A stretch of 17,158 nucleotides of DNA. Origin: Acidimicrobiia bacterium. Lineage in GTDB: Bacteria > Actinomycetota > Acidimicrobiia > Acidimicrobiales > Ilumatobacteraceae. The notes under the pieces were generated by a model, which was not told where the DNA came from, searched no databases, and worked only from the letters and a program-made list of their open reading frames with translations. Numbering within the stretch: the first letter of the stretch is position 1; every line of letters starts with the position of its first letter. Shown piece after piece: positions 1 through 6,961 of this stretch. A program made the translations under genes and the position numbers. The stretch is taken from NCBI GenBank assembly GCA_013811855.1, contig JACCUL010000159.1:1-17158 (forward strand), written 5' to 3'.

Positions 1-1
1 G

Positions 2-550
2 GCGCGGGTCGACGCGGCCCTGGAGGCGATGCCGAACGCGGCGGCCGCCGCCCACCTCCACGCCTGCACGCACACGACGTTCTCGCCCAACGTCGTCGAC
101 GGCGGGGTGATGAAGACGAACGTCATCCCCGACACCGTCGACGTCGAGGTCGACGTGCGCACCTTGCCCGGCGAGGGCCGTGAGGAGGTCGACGCCCACC
201 TGCGCGAGGCGCTCGGCGACCTGGCCGACGCCGTCGAGATCGAGGTGCTGTTGCACGACTCGGCGTCGATCAGCCGCATCGACACCCCGCTGTGGGATGC
301 GCTGGCCCGAGCGGTCAGCGTGCCGTTCCCGGGCGCCCGGCTGAACCCGCAGTTCACGGTCGGCTTCACCGACTCGCGCGTGTTCAGGGAGCTCGGTTCG
401 GTGTCCTACGGCGCCGGCCTGTTCAGCCCGGCCGTCGACGCCGCGGAATTCGGCCGCCGGTTCCACGGCCACGACGAACGCGTCGACGTCGAGTCGCTCG
501 GCCTGACCGTCGAGCTGTGGCAACGCGTCGTCGCCGACCTGATGACCTGA
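2..550 (+). CDS. M20 family metallopeptidase, C-terminal part (5' end outside window)
   Basis: The reading frame is open from base 2, so the gene starts upstream of the window; the first in-frame ATG at 29 is internal. The visible part covers the end of the dimerisation (lid) domain and the C-terminal part of the catalytic domain. Family landmarks are the segment KTNVIPDTVDVEVDVRTLPG, typical of the beta strand of the M20 lid, and the late FHGHDERVD segment, where the His before D/E-E-R is the usual C-terminal metal ligand. M20 enzymes are cytoplasmic Zn/Co-dependent amidohydrolases acting on peptides, N-acyl amino acids or carbamates; the substrate cannot be told from this fragment. It ends in TGA and a P450 pseudogene follows 92 bp later on the same strand. 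Family assignment is firm, exact function unknown. Confidence 0.9.
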   Translation, partial: ARVDAALEAMPNAAAAAHLHACTHTTFSPNVVDGGVMKTNVIPDTVDVEVDVRTLPGEGREEVDAHLREALGDLADAVEIEVLLHDSASISRIDTPLWDALARAVSVPFPGARLNPQFTVGFTDSRVFRELGSVSYGAGLFSPAVDAAEFGRRFHGHDERVDVESLGLTVELWQRVVADLMT

Positions 551-642
551 CTCGGCGCCGCCGACGATGCCGCGATCGCGTCTGCAGTCGATCTCCATGA
601 CTTCTGCACGCGACCGCCTGGGTCGTCGTTCATCATCGAGCG

Positions 643-1851
643 ATGACCCAGCCCACCGAGCGGGCGACACCGCTCTTCGTCGACATCACGGCTCGCGACT
701 CCGACGTGCACGGGCCGGAGCTAGCCGCCGCCCAGGCCGCGTCGTGGCACGCTGACACACCCATCGACCCTGCGGTCGTCGCCTACAAGGACGTCGCCGT
801 GCTGTTGCGTGATCGGCGGCTCGGGTCGGGGCTGGCCGCCCACCTCGACATCCAAGGGATTCCCGACGGCCCGCGGCGCGACTGGTGGGCCGAGATGATC
901 CTGTGCCAGAACGGCCCCACGCACGAGCGTTTGGGGCGGCTGCTCGTGCCGGCGTTCCGACCGCCGATCATCGACGCGTTGCGGCCGCGCATGCGCGAGC
1001 AGATCGTCGACATCGTCGAGCGCCTGCTCGCTCCGTCGGGCGAGGGCTCGTGCGACGCCGTCGAGGCGATCGCCGATCCCTATCCGATCGCCGTGCTGTC
1101 CGATCTCATCGACATCCCGACGGACGAGCGGGCCGACGTCCGCCGCTGGCGACCGATCTCGGCTTGGCGTTCAGCATGCAGGTCGCCGAGCACCTGCCGA
1201 CGATCGAGCAGGCGCTGGCCGGCCTGTACGCGGTGGCCGAGCGGCTGATCGGCGCTCGGCGCGGCCGACCGGGCGACGACCTGGTCAGGGTCTTGGTGCA
1301 CGCCGAGGAGGATGGCGATCGGCTGAGCCGGGCCGAGCTCCGTAACGTCGTCGTGACGGTCCTGTTCGCCGGCCGCGACACGACCAAGCACCAGTTCGCC
1401 AACGCGCTGGCGCTGTTCGCGTCGGACCCGGCGGCGTGGGAGCTCCTCGCCGCCCGTCCGGACCTCGTGCCGCGTGCCGTCGACGAGGTGATGCGCGTGG
1501 CCACTCGTCAGCCGCATCGCCACCCAGGACATGGCCGTACAAGGACCTGGAGATCCCGGCCGGCGGCCGCGTGATCCTGCTGCTCAGTGCCGCCAACACC
1601 GACCCCGCGGTGTTCGGTCCACCGGGCGTTCGACCTCCTGACGGATCTCCCGCGTCCCCAGGTCACCTTCGGCGGTGGCGTTCACCACTGCCTCGGCCAC
1701 CTGCTCGCCAGGGCCGAGCTCCAGGAGGCGTTCACCGCGATGTCCGCCACGATCCGCGACGTCGGGATCACGGGCCGCGTCACCGGGCGCCCCCTCGACC
1801 GGCATCGCCGACCCGCGGACGCTCCCGATCGTCTTCCGTCGACGTCCTTGA
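643..1851 (+). pseudogene. Cytochrome P450, disrupted by about five frameshifts
   Basis: Stitched across frames, the region reads as a nearly full-length bacterial P450 of about 400 residues. Visible parts are the N-terminal half (643 to about 1149), the I-helix AGRDTT oxygen-activation motif (about 1370-1385), the K-helix ExxR as EVMR (about 1486-1497), the stretch YKDLEIPAGGRVILL (about 1538-1582), and the heme-binding loop FGGGVHHCLG (about 1668-1697) with the Cys thiolate ligand. The end TGIADPRTLPIVF leads to TGA at 1849-1851. The frame changes near 1149 (one base lost), 1506, 1537 (one base gained), 1620 and 1792 (extra C in a five-C run). All catalytic motifs survive, so the decay is recent or the indels are sequencing errors. 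As written it cannot make a P450. The start ATG at 643 has only a weak Shine-Dalgarno sequence. Substrate unknown. Confidence 0.88.
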
Positions 1852-2162
1852 CCGGCGGCCAGGAGATCGCGGCGACGAGCGCCACGACACCCACGGGCGC
1901 GCCGAGGTCATCGAGGCTCGAAGAGGACTTGAACCCGCGCCGCTCGGTCAGCACGAGGTTCGAGTCGAGTTTCCACGGTCTGGCCGAGAACTGGGCGAGC
2001 AACGCAGTGCGCCCGACGGCTGATCGGGTGAGGAACGGGAGCGCCGGCTGAATCGTGCGGACCAGAGCGACGGAGGCCTTGATGGGTTGCTCTGACGACC
2101 GCAACCTGGCGGTCGGTCCAGAATCCGCCGGGATCGAGCGCGACCGTGGTGCCCGCATGGCC
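1840..2162 (-). pseudogene. Relic of an alpha/beta-hydrolase, antisense fragment
   Basis: The minus strand between the P450 and the next gene carries an internal piece of an alpha/beta-fold hydrolase. From 2162 downwards one frame reads TTVALDPGGFWTDRQ and VAVVRAT; after a single extra C in the run opposite 2084-2086 the next frame continues IKASVALVR, TIQPALPFLTRSAVGR, TALLAQFSARPWKL and a degenerate end near GAPVG. This is the cap-domain style of actinobacterial alpha/beta hydrolases, where a segment of the form LSPAGFW precedes a helical cap. The upstream part, with the HG oxyanion and GxSxG nucleophile elbow, and the C-terminal acid and His are missing. It is therefore a truncated remnant with no plausible product. 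Family recognition rests on memory of such proteins and is moderate. Confidence 0.62.
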
Positions 2163-2256
2163 GCTGATGAGCCGAGGTGAGGGCCGCCAGGACATCGTTC
2201 CGGCGGCCCTCACCTACAGTCTGTCGGCGATCAGGCTTGTTCAAGGAGGGGATGCT

Positions 2257-3039
2257 GTGGGAGGACGAATTGACATCGGCGGCCATCCAACGTGGGTCGA
2301 CGAACGAGGCGGCGGCGGTGAGACCGTGATGTTGTTGCATGGCGGAATGTCGAACAGCGATCTCCTCCTCGACGCCGTTGGTGACCCGCTCGCCGAGCGC
2401 TACCGGGTGGTCGCGTTCGACCGTCGCGGTCACGGCTACACGGCGGACACGCCCGTCGGGTTCCACTACGAGGACATGGCCACTGAGACCGTCGGTGTGC
2501 TGGAGGCGGTCGTCGGTGGCCGTGCACACCTGGTCGGGTGGAGCGACGGCGGGATCGTCGGGTTGCTTGTCGCCATGCGTCGCCCGGAGCTGGTCGATCG
2601 GCTGGTCGTGATCGGGGCCAACTTTCACCACGAAGGTGTGCTCCCACTGGAGCTCCCAGAGGACTCCCCGGTCGCCGCGCAGATGTTCGAAGCCTACGCC
2701 GCGCGCTCGCCCGACGGTGCTGAGCACTTCGGAGCGCTGTTCGAGAAGTTCCTGGCGATGGTCACCACCGAGCCGACGTTGAGCGTCGACGACATCACCA
2801 CGATCACCACACCGACACTGGTCATGGTCGGTGACGACGACATCGTCCGTCTCGGTCACACCTGTGAGCTGTACGAGGCCTTGCCCGCAGGCCAGCTGTG
2901 CGTCGTCCCGGCGACATCGCACGGTCTCCCGATCGAACGTCCCGGAGATGTGGCACGCACCATCGTCGAGTTTCTCACGGCCGAGCTGCCACCACCCACG
3001 ATGATGCCCGCCCGGCGCGCGACACACGCTGCACACTGA
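2257..3039 (+). CDS. Alpha/beta-fold hydrolase
   Basis: A 260-residue protein with the complete alpha/beta-hydrolase layout: oxyanion-hole LLHGG at residues 27-30, FDRRGHG at 54-60, nucleophile elbow GWSDG with Ser96, acid in GDDDIV (Asp194 or Asp195) and catalytic His222 in SHGLP. The start chosen is GTG 2257, preceded by AAGGAGG at 2243-2249 with a good spacing of 7; an upstream in-frame ATG at 2146 would lie inside the antisense relic and has no such site. There is no signal peptide, so it should be cytoplasmic. The short cap (about residues 124-175) resembles small esterase/lactonase-like or chloroperoxidase-like hydrolases. The C-terminal tail after residue 245 is low-complexity and probably disordered. 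Substrate cannot be assigned. Confidence 0.93.
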   Translation: MGGRIDIGGHPTWVDERGGGGETVMLLHGGMSNSDLLLDAVGDPLAERYRVVAFDRRGHGYTADTPVGFHYEDMATETVGVLEAVVGGRAHLVGWSDGGIVGLLVAMRRPELVDRLVVIGANFHHEGVLPLELPEDSPVAAQMFEAYAARSPDGAEHFGALFEKFLAMVTTEPTLSVDDITTITTPTLVMVGDDDIVRLGHTCELYEALPAGQLCVVPATSHGLPIERPGDVARTIVEFLTAELPPPTMMPARRATHAAH

Positions 3040-3246
3040 TCCCAGCATCGCTGAGCTCCGACACCCTTCTCCGATCCCGCGCACACCGGCAACGAGATGT
3101 CGATCGGTGCGCTCGGCCTCACGCCTGCTGGCGACACTCGGGTGAGTACGTTCTGGCGCGACGGATCGTCAGCCAACGCTTGGCTCGTAGAACTCGATGG
3201 CCCCGTCGACGTCGCCGACCCGCCGGTTCAACTTCTACCGATTTGG

Positions 3247-3252
3247 TATCGT
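3247..3252 (+). promoter_or_regulatory. Candidate -10 element of a leaderless toxin-antitoxin promoter
   Basis: TATCGT lies exactly 7 bp before the GTG start at 3260, the spacing expected if transcription starts at or next to the start codon. There is no Shine-Dalgarno sequence before that GTG, which fits leaderless initiation, common in actinobacteria. The -35 region is not clear; CGGTTC at 3224-3229 with a 17-bp spacer is the best candidate. Confidence 0.4.
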
Positions 3253-3259
3253 CGGACGT

Positions 3260-3478
3260 GTGGACCTCAACATCAAGGACCTCGACGACGCTGTCGGCCA
3301 GCGCCTACGCGAGCAGGCGACTGCCGCGGGTATGTCGGTGCAGCAGTACTTGCGCAACGAGCTGACACGGATCGCCGGACGACGGTCGCCAGCTGAGCTT
3401 GCCACCGGTCGGGAACCCATGAACCGAGCAGACTTCGAGCGCATCCGCAAGCGCCTGCGCGACATCGATGCCGCGTAG
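3260..3478 (+). CDS. FitA/VapB-like antitoxin
   Basis: A 72-residue protein beginning VDLNIKDLDDAVGQRLREQA, followed by TAAGMSVQQYLRNEL. This is the beta strand plus two helices of a ribbon-helix-helix (Arc/FitA-type) DNA-binding domain. The C-terminal part (about residues 40-72) is charged and would wrap round the toxin. GTG 3260 is chosen because the homology begins exactly there; the longer in-frame ATG at 3197 would translate through the candidate promoter. Its stop overlaps the start of the PIN toxin by 11 bp, the usual tight coupling of antitoxin and toxin. Expected role: neutralise the toxin and repress its own promoter. The family is clear, the subfamily label less so. Confidence 0.85.
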   Translation: MDLNIKDLDDAVGQRLREQATAAGMSVQQYLRNELTRIAGRRSPAELATGREPMNRADFERIRKRLRDIDAA

Positions 3479-3842
3479 CGTCGTCGCCGACGCCGGAGGT
3501 GTCCTCGTCTTCGCCGGAGCCCTCGAGGGCCGGAGGCCCGCAGACGTCGAAGTCCTCGCCCTCGACTCGACGGCGTTGACTGTCGGGCGGTTCGTCGCTG
3601 CACGCCACGAAGGGAACCTGGGCCGAATCCGTGTCGAGCTCGGCATCGCATTGGCCGCCGTCGACGAATGGTTTCCCGTGCGCAGCCTGGTCGCCGACAC
3701 GCTGGAACGAGCCGGCCTCGGCGCCGTGGACGCGCTCGATTCGTGGGCGGCTGTACTGCTGGCCGAACAGCTCGACCTCCCGCTGCTCACGGCGTCCGAC
3801 GAGGTCTCCAGCCAGCAGATCGAGATCTACCGGCCCTGGTGA
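3468..3842 (+). CDS. PIN-domain toxin (VapC/FitB-like)
   Basis: A 124-residue protein with the spaced acidic residues of a PIN-domain ribonuclease: Asp8 in VVADAGG, Glu28 in DVEVLAL, Asp91 in DSWAAVLLAE and Asp111 in LTASDEV. PIN toxins use these to bind Mg/Mn and cut RNA, often tRNA or rRNA. The first strand reads VVADAGGVLV rather than the common VVDASVLV, and the middle is divergent, so activity is likely but not certain. The ATG at 3468 overlaps the antitoxin stop (3476-3478), implying translational coupling. Downstream comes a very short start-stop unit and then an integrase relic, so the module sits in mobile-derived DNA. Confidence 0.78.
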   Translation: MPRSVVADAGGVLVFAGALEGRRPADVEVLALDSTALTVGRFVAARHEGNLGRIRVELGIALAAVDEWFPVRSLVADTLERAGLGAVDALDSWAAVLLAEQLDLPLLTASDEVSSQQIEIYRPW

Positions 3843-3875
3843 CCCAGCCACCTCGGACCTCCGGCGACATTCGGC

Positions 3876-3900
3876 GAAGGAGCCGACGATGACACATTGA
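3876..3900 (+). other. Strong Shine-Dalgarno plus 3-codon ORF (M-T-H-stop)
   Basis: GAAGGAG at 3876-3882 is followed after 6 bases by ATG ACA CAT TGA. The initiation site is better than those of most real genes here, yet the frame closes at once. It is probably the 5' end of a gene whose body was lost when the neighbouring integrase region rearranged. It could alternatively be a minimal leader ORF or chance. Confidence 0.35.
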
Positions 3901-3973
3901 AGCGCGCGTAGATCGCGCCCAGAAGCCGGAACGAGGCAAGTCGACACGGGCGCCGTCCGGGTCGATGAGGATC

Positions 3974-4234
3974 GGTCAGGGTGCGGTGGCGGCGTTCTTG
4001 GCCGAGCGTTCGATCGTGGCGCCGATCGCTTCGGACACCCGCAACCCGTTCAACGCGAGCAGCGACACCAACGCGTGGTCCCGCGGCAATGACAGGCCAG
4101 CAGCAACCAGGATCGCGCCGAGCTCGTTTGCGGTCGAGGTGGGCGACGTGGGACTCGTGGTCGATGCGAGGTCGGCGGATGTGGACGGCTGGGGAGTGCT
4201 CGATGCCGCCTTCTTCTTCGGCGTAGCGGGCCAT
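3974..4234 (-). pseudogene. Tyrosine recombinase (phage-integrase family) relic
   Basis: From 4234 downwards the minus strand reads MARYAEEEGGIEHSPAVHIR and on to RPRIDHESHVAHLD; after one extra A in the run opposite 4127-4129 it shifts frame to NELGAILVAAGLSL, PRDHALVSLLAL and NGLRVSEAIGATIE. A missing base near 4010 shifts it again to LGQERRHRTLT. This matches the end of the SAM-like core-binding domain and the start of the catalytic domain of XerC/D-like integrases; the Arg in LNGLRVSEA is the first catalytic Arg. The N-terminal domain and everything after the first catalytic motif (the second Arg, His boxes and the Tyr) are absent. It is dead and marks a former mobile element or integron-like insertion between the toxin-antitoxin pair and the methyltransferase. 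Confidence 0.8.
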
Positions 4235-4541
4235 GCCGATAGTGCGTACGCCGACTGCCGATCGGTGCGCGTTCGAACTTGTCTCGGGCCGGTCATTCGG
4301 TGCGGGCGTTCGGTGTGTCCTGGACGAGCGCTCGGATGGCGATGCCACGAGGAGCGACGCCGTCAGAGCTCGTCGCATCACAATCCGTTCAGCCCGGGAG
4401 GGGGGCGGGGTCGACGGCAACGCGTCCCGACGATGCCGGTGTCTTCCAGACGGTGGCCGATCGCGTAGAGACGGCCGCAGCTGGATGCCCTGCGGTCGTG
4501 CCGGTGTGGTCAGACTGACGTGGCAGCGAAGGAGGTGTCGA
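4235..4541 (+). other. Gap with no recognisable gene
   Basis: This stretch lies between the integrase relic and the O-methyltransferase. Both strands have open frames, but their translations are Arg/Ser-rich and show no motif I recognise. It probably contains the eroded N-terminal part of the integrase and, at its right end, the promoter and leader of the methyltransferase. The only clear signal is GAAGGAGGT at 4528-4536, the ribosome binding site of the next gene. Confidence 0.5.
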
Positions 4542-5654
4542 GTGCCGACCGATGCGACGAGGCCGCCACGGATCCCGCCGACATGGGTCGTACGGCGGGC
4601 CTTCGCGGTGCGGTCGAGGCTGCGCCGGGCGGCCGACGCCATGCTGCCGCCCCAGGGCATCACCGTCGAGCGGACATTCCTGCTCGCGGAGATCAAGATG
4701 CTCGGGGTGGTCTGCGAGCTGGGCATCCCGGAAGCGATCGACAGCGGCGCAACCACGGCCGACGCGATCGCTAACCGGGTGGGCGCCCAGGCCGACGCCA
4801 CCGAGCGTGTGCTGCGCTTTCTCGCCTCGCGTGGCTGGTTCGCCCGCAAGCCCGACGGCACATACCGGCTCAACGCGCGGTCCCGTGCCCTTCGCCGCGA
4901 CGACCCGCAGTCGCTACGCGATTGGGTCCGGTTCATGGCCGCCGATTGGCACTGGGACCTCTGGAACCAGGCGATTCACCCGGTGCGCAACGGCGGATCG
5001 GCCGCCACCGCCGCCTTTGGCAAGCCGTTCTTCAACTGGCTGCACGACGACCGCTTCGACGCCGCTGCCACTTTCGACGGCGCGATGCGATCGCTGTCGT
5101 CGGTGGCCGGGCCGCTCGTGGTGAACGCAGTGGCACTTGAGGATGTGGGCGGCATCTGCGACGTCGGTGGAGGAACGGGACAGCTGTTGCGCGCCCTGCT
5201 CGACGCCGCCCCGACGGCATGGGGCACCGTCTTCGACCTCCCCGACGTCGTGTCGGGCGCGTTCGACGTGCTCGGTGACCTCCCCCCCGACCGGTGGCGC
5301 GCCGTTGCCGGCAGCTTCTTCGACCAGGGCGCCATCCCCGACGGGCACGAGCGCTATGTGATGCAGGCGATCGTGCACGACTGGGACGACGAACGAGCCG
5401 GGATCATCCTGCGCAACGTCCACGCGGCGATGTCACCCGACAGCCGGCTGTGGGTGATCGACAGCATTCTCGACCCGGCCGAGCGCGACGATCTGAGCAA
5501 GGCGGTGGACATGCTGATGCTCACGGTCACCGAGGGCGGACGCGAGCGCACGCAGCGCGAGTGGGAGCGGCTATTCGCGGCCAACGGCTTCCACATCGAA
5601 TCCCAAACGCAACTCCCGCTGCTCATCTGGGTTTTCACGCTGGCTCCAGACTGA
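4542..5654 (+). CDS. SAM-dependent O-methyltransferase (Methyltransf_2 type)
   Basis: A 370-residue protein with the two-part layout of small-molecule O-methyltransferases. An N-terminal winged-helix dimerisation region (about residues 40-125, including ATERVLRFLASRGWF) is followed by a Rossmann SAM-binding domain with ICDVGGGTGQ (about 205-214), FDLPDVV (231-237) and the hallmark HDWDD (279-283), whose His is the usual catalytic base. The GTG start at 4542 is supported by GAAGGAGGT 6 bases upstream; longer in-frame starts run into unconserved Arg-rich sequence. Such enzymes methylate hydroxyl groups of aromatic or polyketide secondary metabolites or carotenoid-like compounds. No biosynthetic cluster surrounds it, so the substrate is unknown. 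It stands alone on the plus strand, flanked by relics. Confidence 0.93.
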   Translation: MPTDATRPPRIPPTWVVRRAFAVRSRLRRAADAMLPPQGITVERTFLLAEIKMLGVVCELGIPEAIDSGATTADAIANRVGAQADATERVLRFLASRGWFARKPDGTYRLNARSRALRRDDPQSLRDWVRFMAADWHWDLWNQAIHPVRNGGSAATAAFGKPFFNWLHDDRFDAAATFDGAMRSLSSVAGPLVVNAVALEDVGGICDVGGGTGQLLRALLDAAPTAWGTVFDLPDVVSGAFDVLGDLPPDRWRAVAGSFFDQGAIPDGHERYVMQAIVHDWDDERAGIILRNVHAAMSPDSRLWVIDSILDPAERDDLSKAVDMLMLTVTEGGRERTQREWERLFAANGFHIESQTQLPLLIWVFTLAPD

Positions 5655-5795
5655 CAGCGGGCGGACTCCGCCGCCTCCGACGCCTACGTCGTCCAGGAAC
5701 TTGGTCCGCGCGAGCCCGCCGTCCGGCGCGCCCTCACCTCACTTCGCGAAACCCTCGACCCCCCGATCGCCGACGAACCCGCCGACCTGCGCTGA
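5655..5795 (+). pseudogene. Unidentified C-terminal coding remnant
   Basis: Directly after the methyltransferase stop, the same frame stays open for 46 codons and reads like protein: AYVVQELGPREPAVRRAL, then TSLRETLDPPIADEPADLR and TGA at 5793-5795. It has no start codon of its own. The amphipathic, Glu/Arg-rich pattern suggests a helical C-terminus of another protein, but I cannot name the family. It could be a relic or just GC-rich chance sequence. Confidence 0.3.
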
Positions 5796-5854
5796 CCATG
5801 ACAACCCAGCTACACCGTCGATACGGGCAACGACGGACCACACGGCGCCGAGCT

Positions 5855-5868
5855 GCCGCCTGGGCGGC
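5855..5868. terminator. Possible short hairpin between convergent genes
   Basis: GCCGC CTGG GCGGC forms a 5-bp GC stem with a 4-base loop in the space between the plus-strand methyltransferase and the minus-strand VOC gene. There is no T tract on either side, so a terminator role is only a guess from position. Confidence 0.25.
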
Positions 5869-5938
5869 GGGATGACCGTTCGCTGCCTGTGAGGTCACAA
5901 GCGCGCCGATGCCGATGTGTGTGTCTCCAAGTCGAGCG

Positions 5939-6301
5939 TCAGCCCCAGCAGAGGCAGAACGGATGCCCGGCGGGATCGGCGTAGACCTGGTAGCCGTCGG
6001 CCGACTCGATGTCATCCGCCGGCTTCAAGAGCACGGCACCCAGCGACGTGGCCTCGTCGTGGGCGGCCTTGACGTCATCGACGAACAGGTCGAGATGGAT
6101 CTGCTGCGGCGTCCCATGGGGCCAATCAGGCCGAACGTGGTTGGGAGCCAGCTGAACTCCCAACCGTGGTTCGCCGTCGACGTAGACACTGTGCCAATCG
6201 TCCTCCGCCTCGACCGTGCCACCCAGCAGTCCAGCCCAGAAGGTGCTCTCGGCGGTCAGGTCGGCGGCGTCGAAGACGACGATCTGTCGAGCAATCCTCA
6301 T
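5939..6301 (-). CDS. VOC family (glyoxalase/bleomycin-resistance-like) protein
   Basis: A 120-residue protein of one vicinal-oxygen-chelate unit pair. The N-terminal repeat ARQIVVFDAADLTAESTFWA has the F/W-x-x-x-L-G start typical of VOC proteins; the second repeat is IHLDLFVDDVKAAHDEATSL followed by YADPAGHPFCLCW. The HLDLFVDD strand and the DPxGHPFCL ending are hallmarks of the PhnB/glyoxalase-like group; His69 is a possible metal ligand. The ATG at 6301 is chosen because homology starts there and GGAAGGA lies about 8 bases upstream; the longer frame to 6448 adds unconserved residues. VOC proteins include glyoxalases, dioxygenases and drug-binding proteins; which applies here is not visible. 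It appears monocistronic. Confidence 0.88.
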   Translation of the reverse strand: MRIARQIVVFDAADLTAESTFWAGLLGGTVEAEDDWHSVYVDGEPRLGVQLAPNHVRPDWPHGTPQQIHLDLFVDDVKAAHDEATSLGAVLLKPADDIESADGYQVYADPAGHPFCLCWG

Positions 6302-6704
6302 GCGGTCATCCTTCCACGAGCCGAGGAGATGTCCGAACCCGGACTGGTCAATGAGACCGCAGCCGACGCTGTCCGATGCGGCTGGTCGTGCGTTGATGGC
6401 GACAACCGAGGTGCGGCTCCAGAGGACGCCGCGACTCTGCTTGCCCACAGCACGAACACGCCTGATTGTCGCTCGCTGTGAGTCCGCGGCGGTCGTACTC
6501 TGGTGACGTTCGGTGCTGCTTGTCTCGGTCCGGTCGGGCCCGAACTCGGCGGGGGCGGCCGGCTCCGACCCATGACGTCGGGTCGGCCGACGGTGTCAGT
6601 GGCGAGCGAGGGGCTCGAACCGTTGGCGGGCGCCCTGTCGAGTTAGGCGCCGATCACTCCCCAGGAGGCTCCGGCCCGGTGGGCAGGCGCGCCGCGGCTA
6701 TCGG
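6302..6704. other. Non-coding stretch with one inverted repeat
   Basis: No frame on either strand gives a recognisable protein. At 6565-6586 a perfect 7-bp inverted repeat (CCGACCC / GGGTCGG, 8-base loop) could form a hairpin. At about 6612-6627 the minus strand has GGTTCGAGCCCC, which resembles a tRNA T-arm, but no tRNA can be folded around it. The right end may hold further eroded IS110 sequence next to the stump at 6705-6812. Confidence 0.4.
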
Positions 6705-6812
6705 TCAAGTCCTCGGGGCACGCACCCTGATTCGTCTCAGCTCCGGTTCGTGGCGGTCGAGCATCGTCGCGGTGTGCGACCTGTGCGGGTCGATCCCGAT
6801 CATCACGTCCAT
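6705..6812 (-). mobile_element. IS110-family transposase, N-terminal stump
   Basis: Reading down from ATG 6812, preceded by AGGAGG with a 9-base spacing, the frame gives MDVMIGIDPHRSHTATMLD and then RHEPELRRIRVRAPRT before TGA at 6705. IS110-family (DEDD) transposases begin in just this way, with a segment of the form V-x-IGIDPHKxSHTA. The Asp of IGIDPH is the first catalytic acid of the RuvC-like domain. Only 35 residues of about 400 remain, so the element is dead. It lies 150 bp downstream of the seven-TM gene on the same strand. The preserved start and ribosome site indicate that the upstream (left-end) noncoding part of the element may also persist at about 6813-6960. Confidence 0.72.
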
Positions 6813-6901
6813 CACTGGGTCCTCCTGTTCGGTTGGGAACCCCCTGACCGACTCTCCGCATCCAAGGACTGGCCCATCCCTCTCATGAGCCAGAACGGGC
6901 A

Positions 6902-6929
6902 GGCATCGTCGATGCCGAGCATCGCTCGG
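6902..6929. repeat. Two adjoining inverted repeats
   Basis: GGCATCG T CGATGCC (6902-6916) is a perfect 15-bp dyad, overlapping by two bases a second dyad CCGAGC ATC GCTCGG (6915-6929). They lie 33-60 bases downstream of the seven-TM gene stop and 90-117 bases upstream of the IS110 stump on the same strand. They could be a transcription terminator (no T tract) or structure in the left-end RNA of the former IS110 element. Confidence 0.5.
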
Positions 6930-6961
6930 ACACCTTCGGCCACTTCCGTCCTCCTCGTCGC

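Noticed and set aside
3097..3396. Plus-strand open frame with a protein-like stretch (FWRDGSSANAWLVELDG)
   Set aside because: It overlaps the antitoxin promoter and gene in another frame, has no ribosome site and loses protein character after about 50 codons.
6605..6630. tRNA T-arm-like sequence GGTTCGAGCCCC on the minus strand
   Set aside because: The five-base T stem has mismatches and no acceptor, D-arm or anticodon arm can be folded around it.
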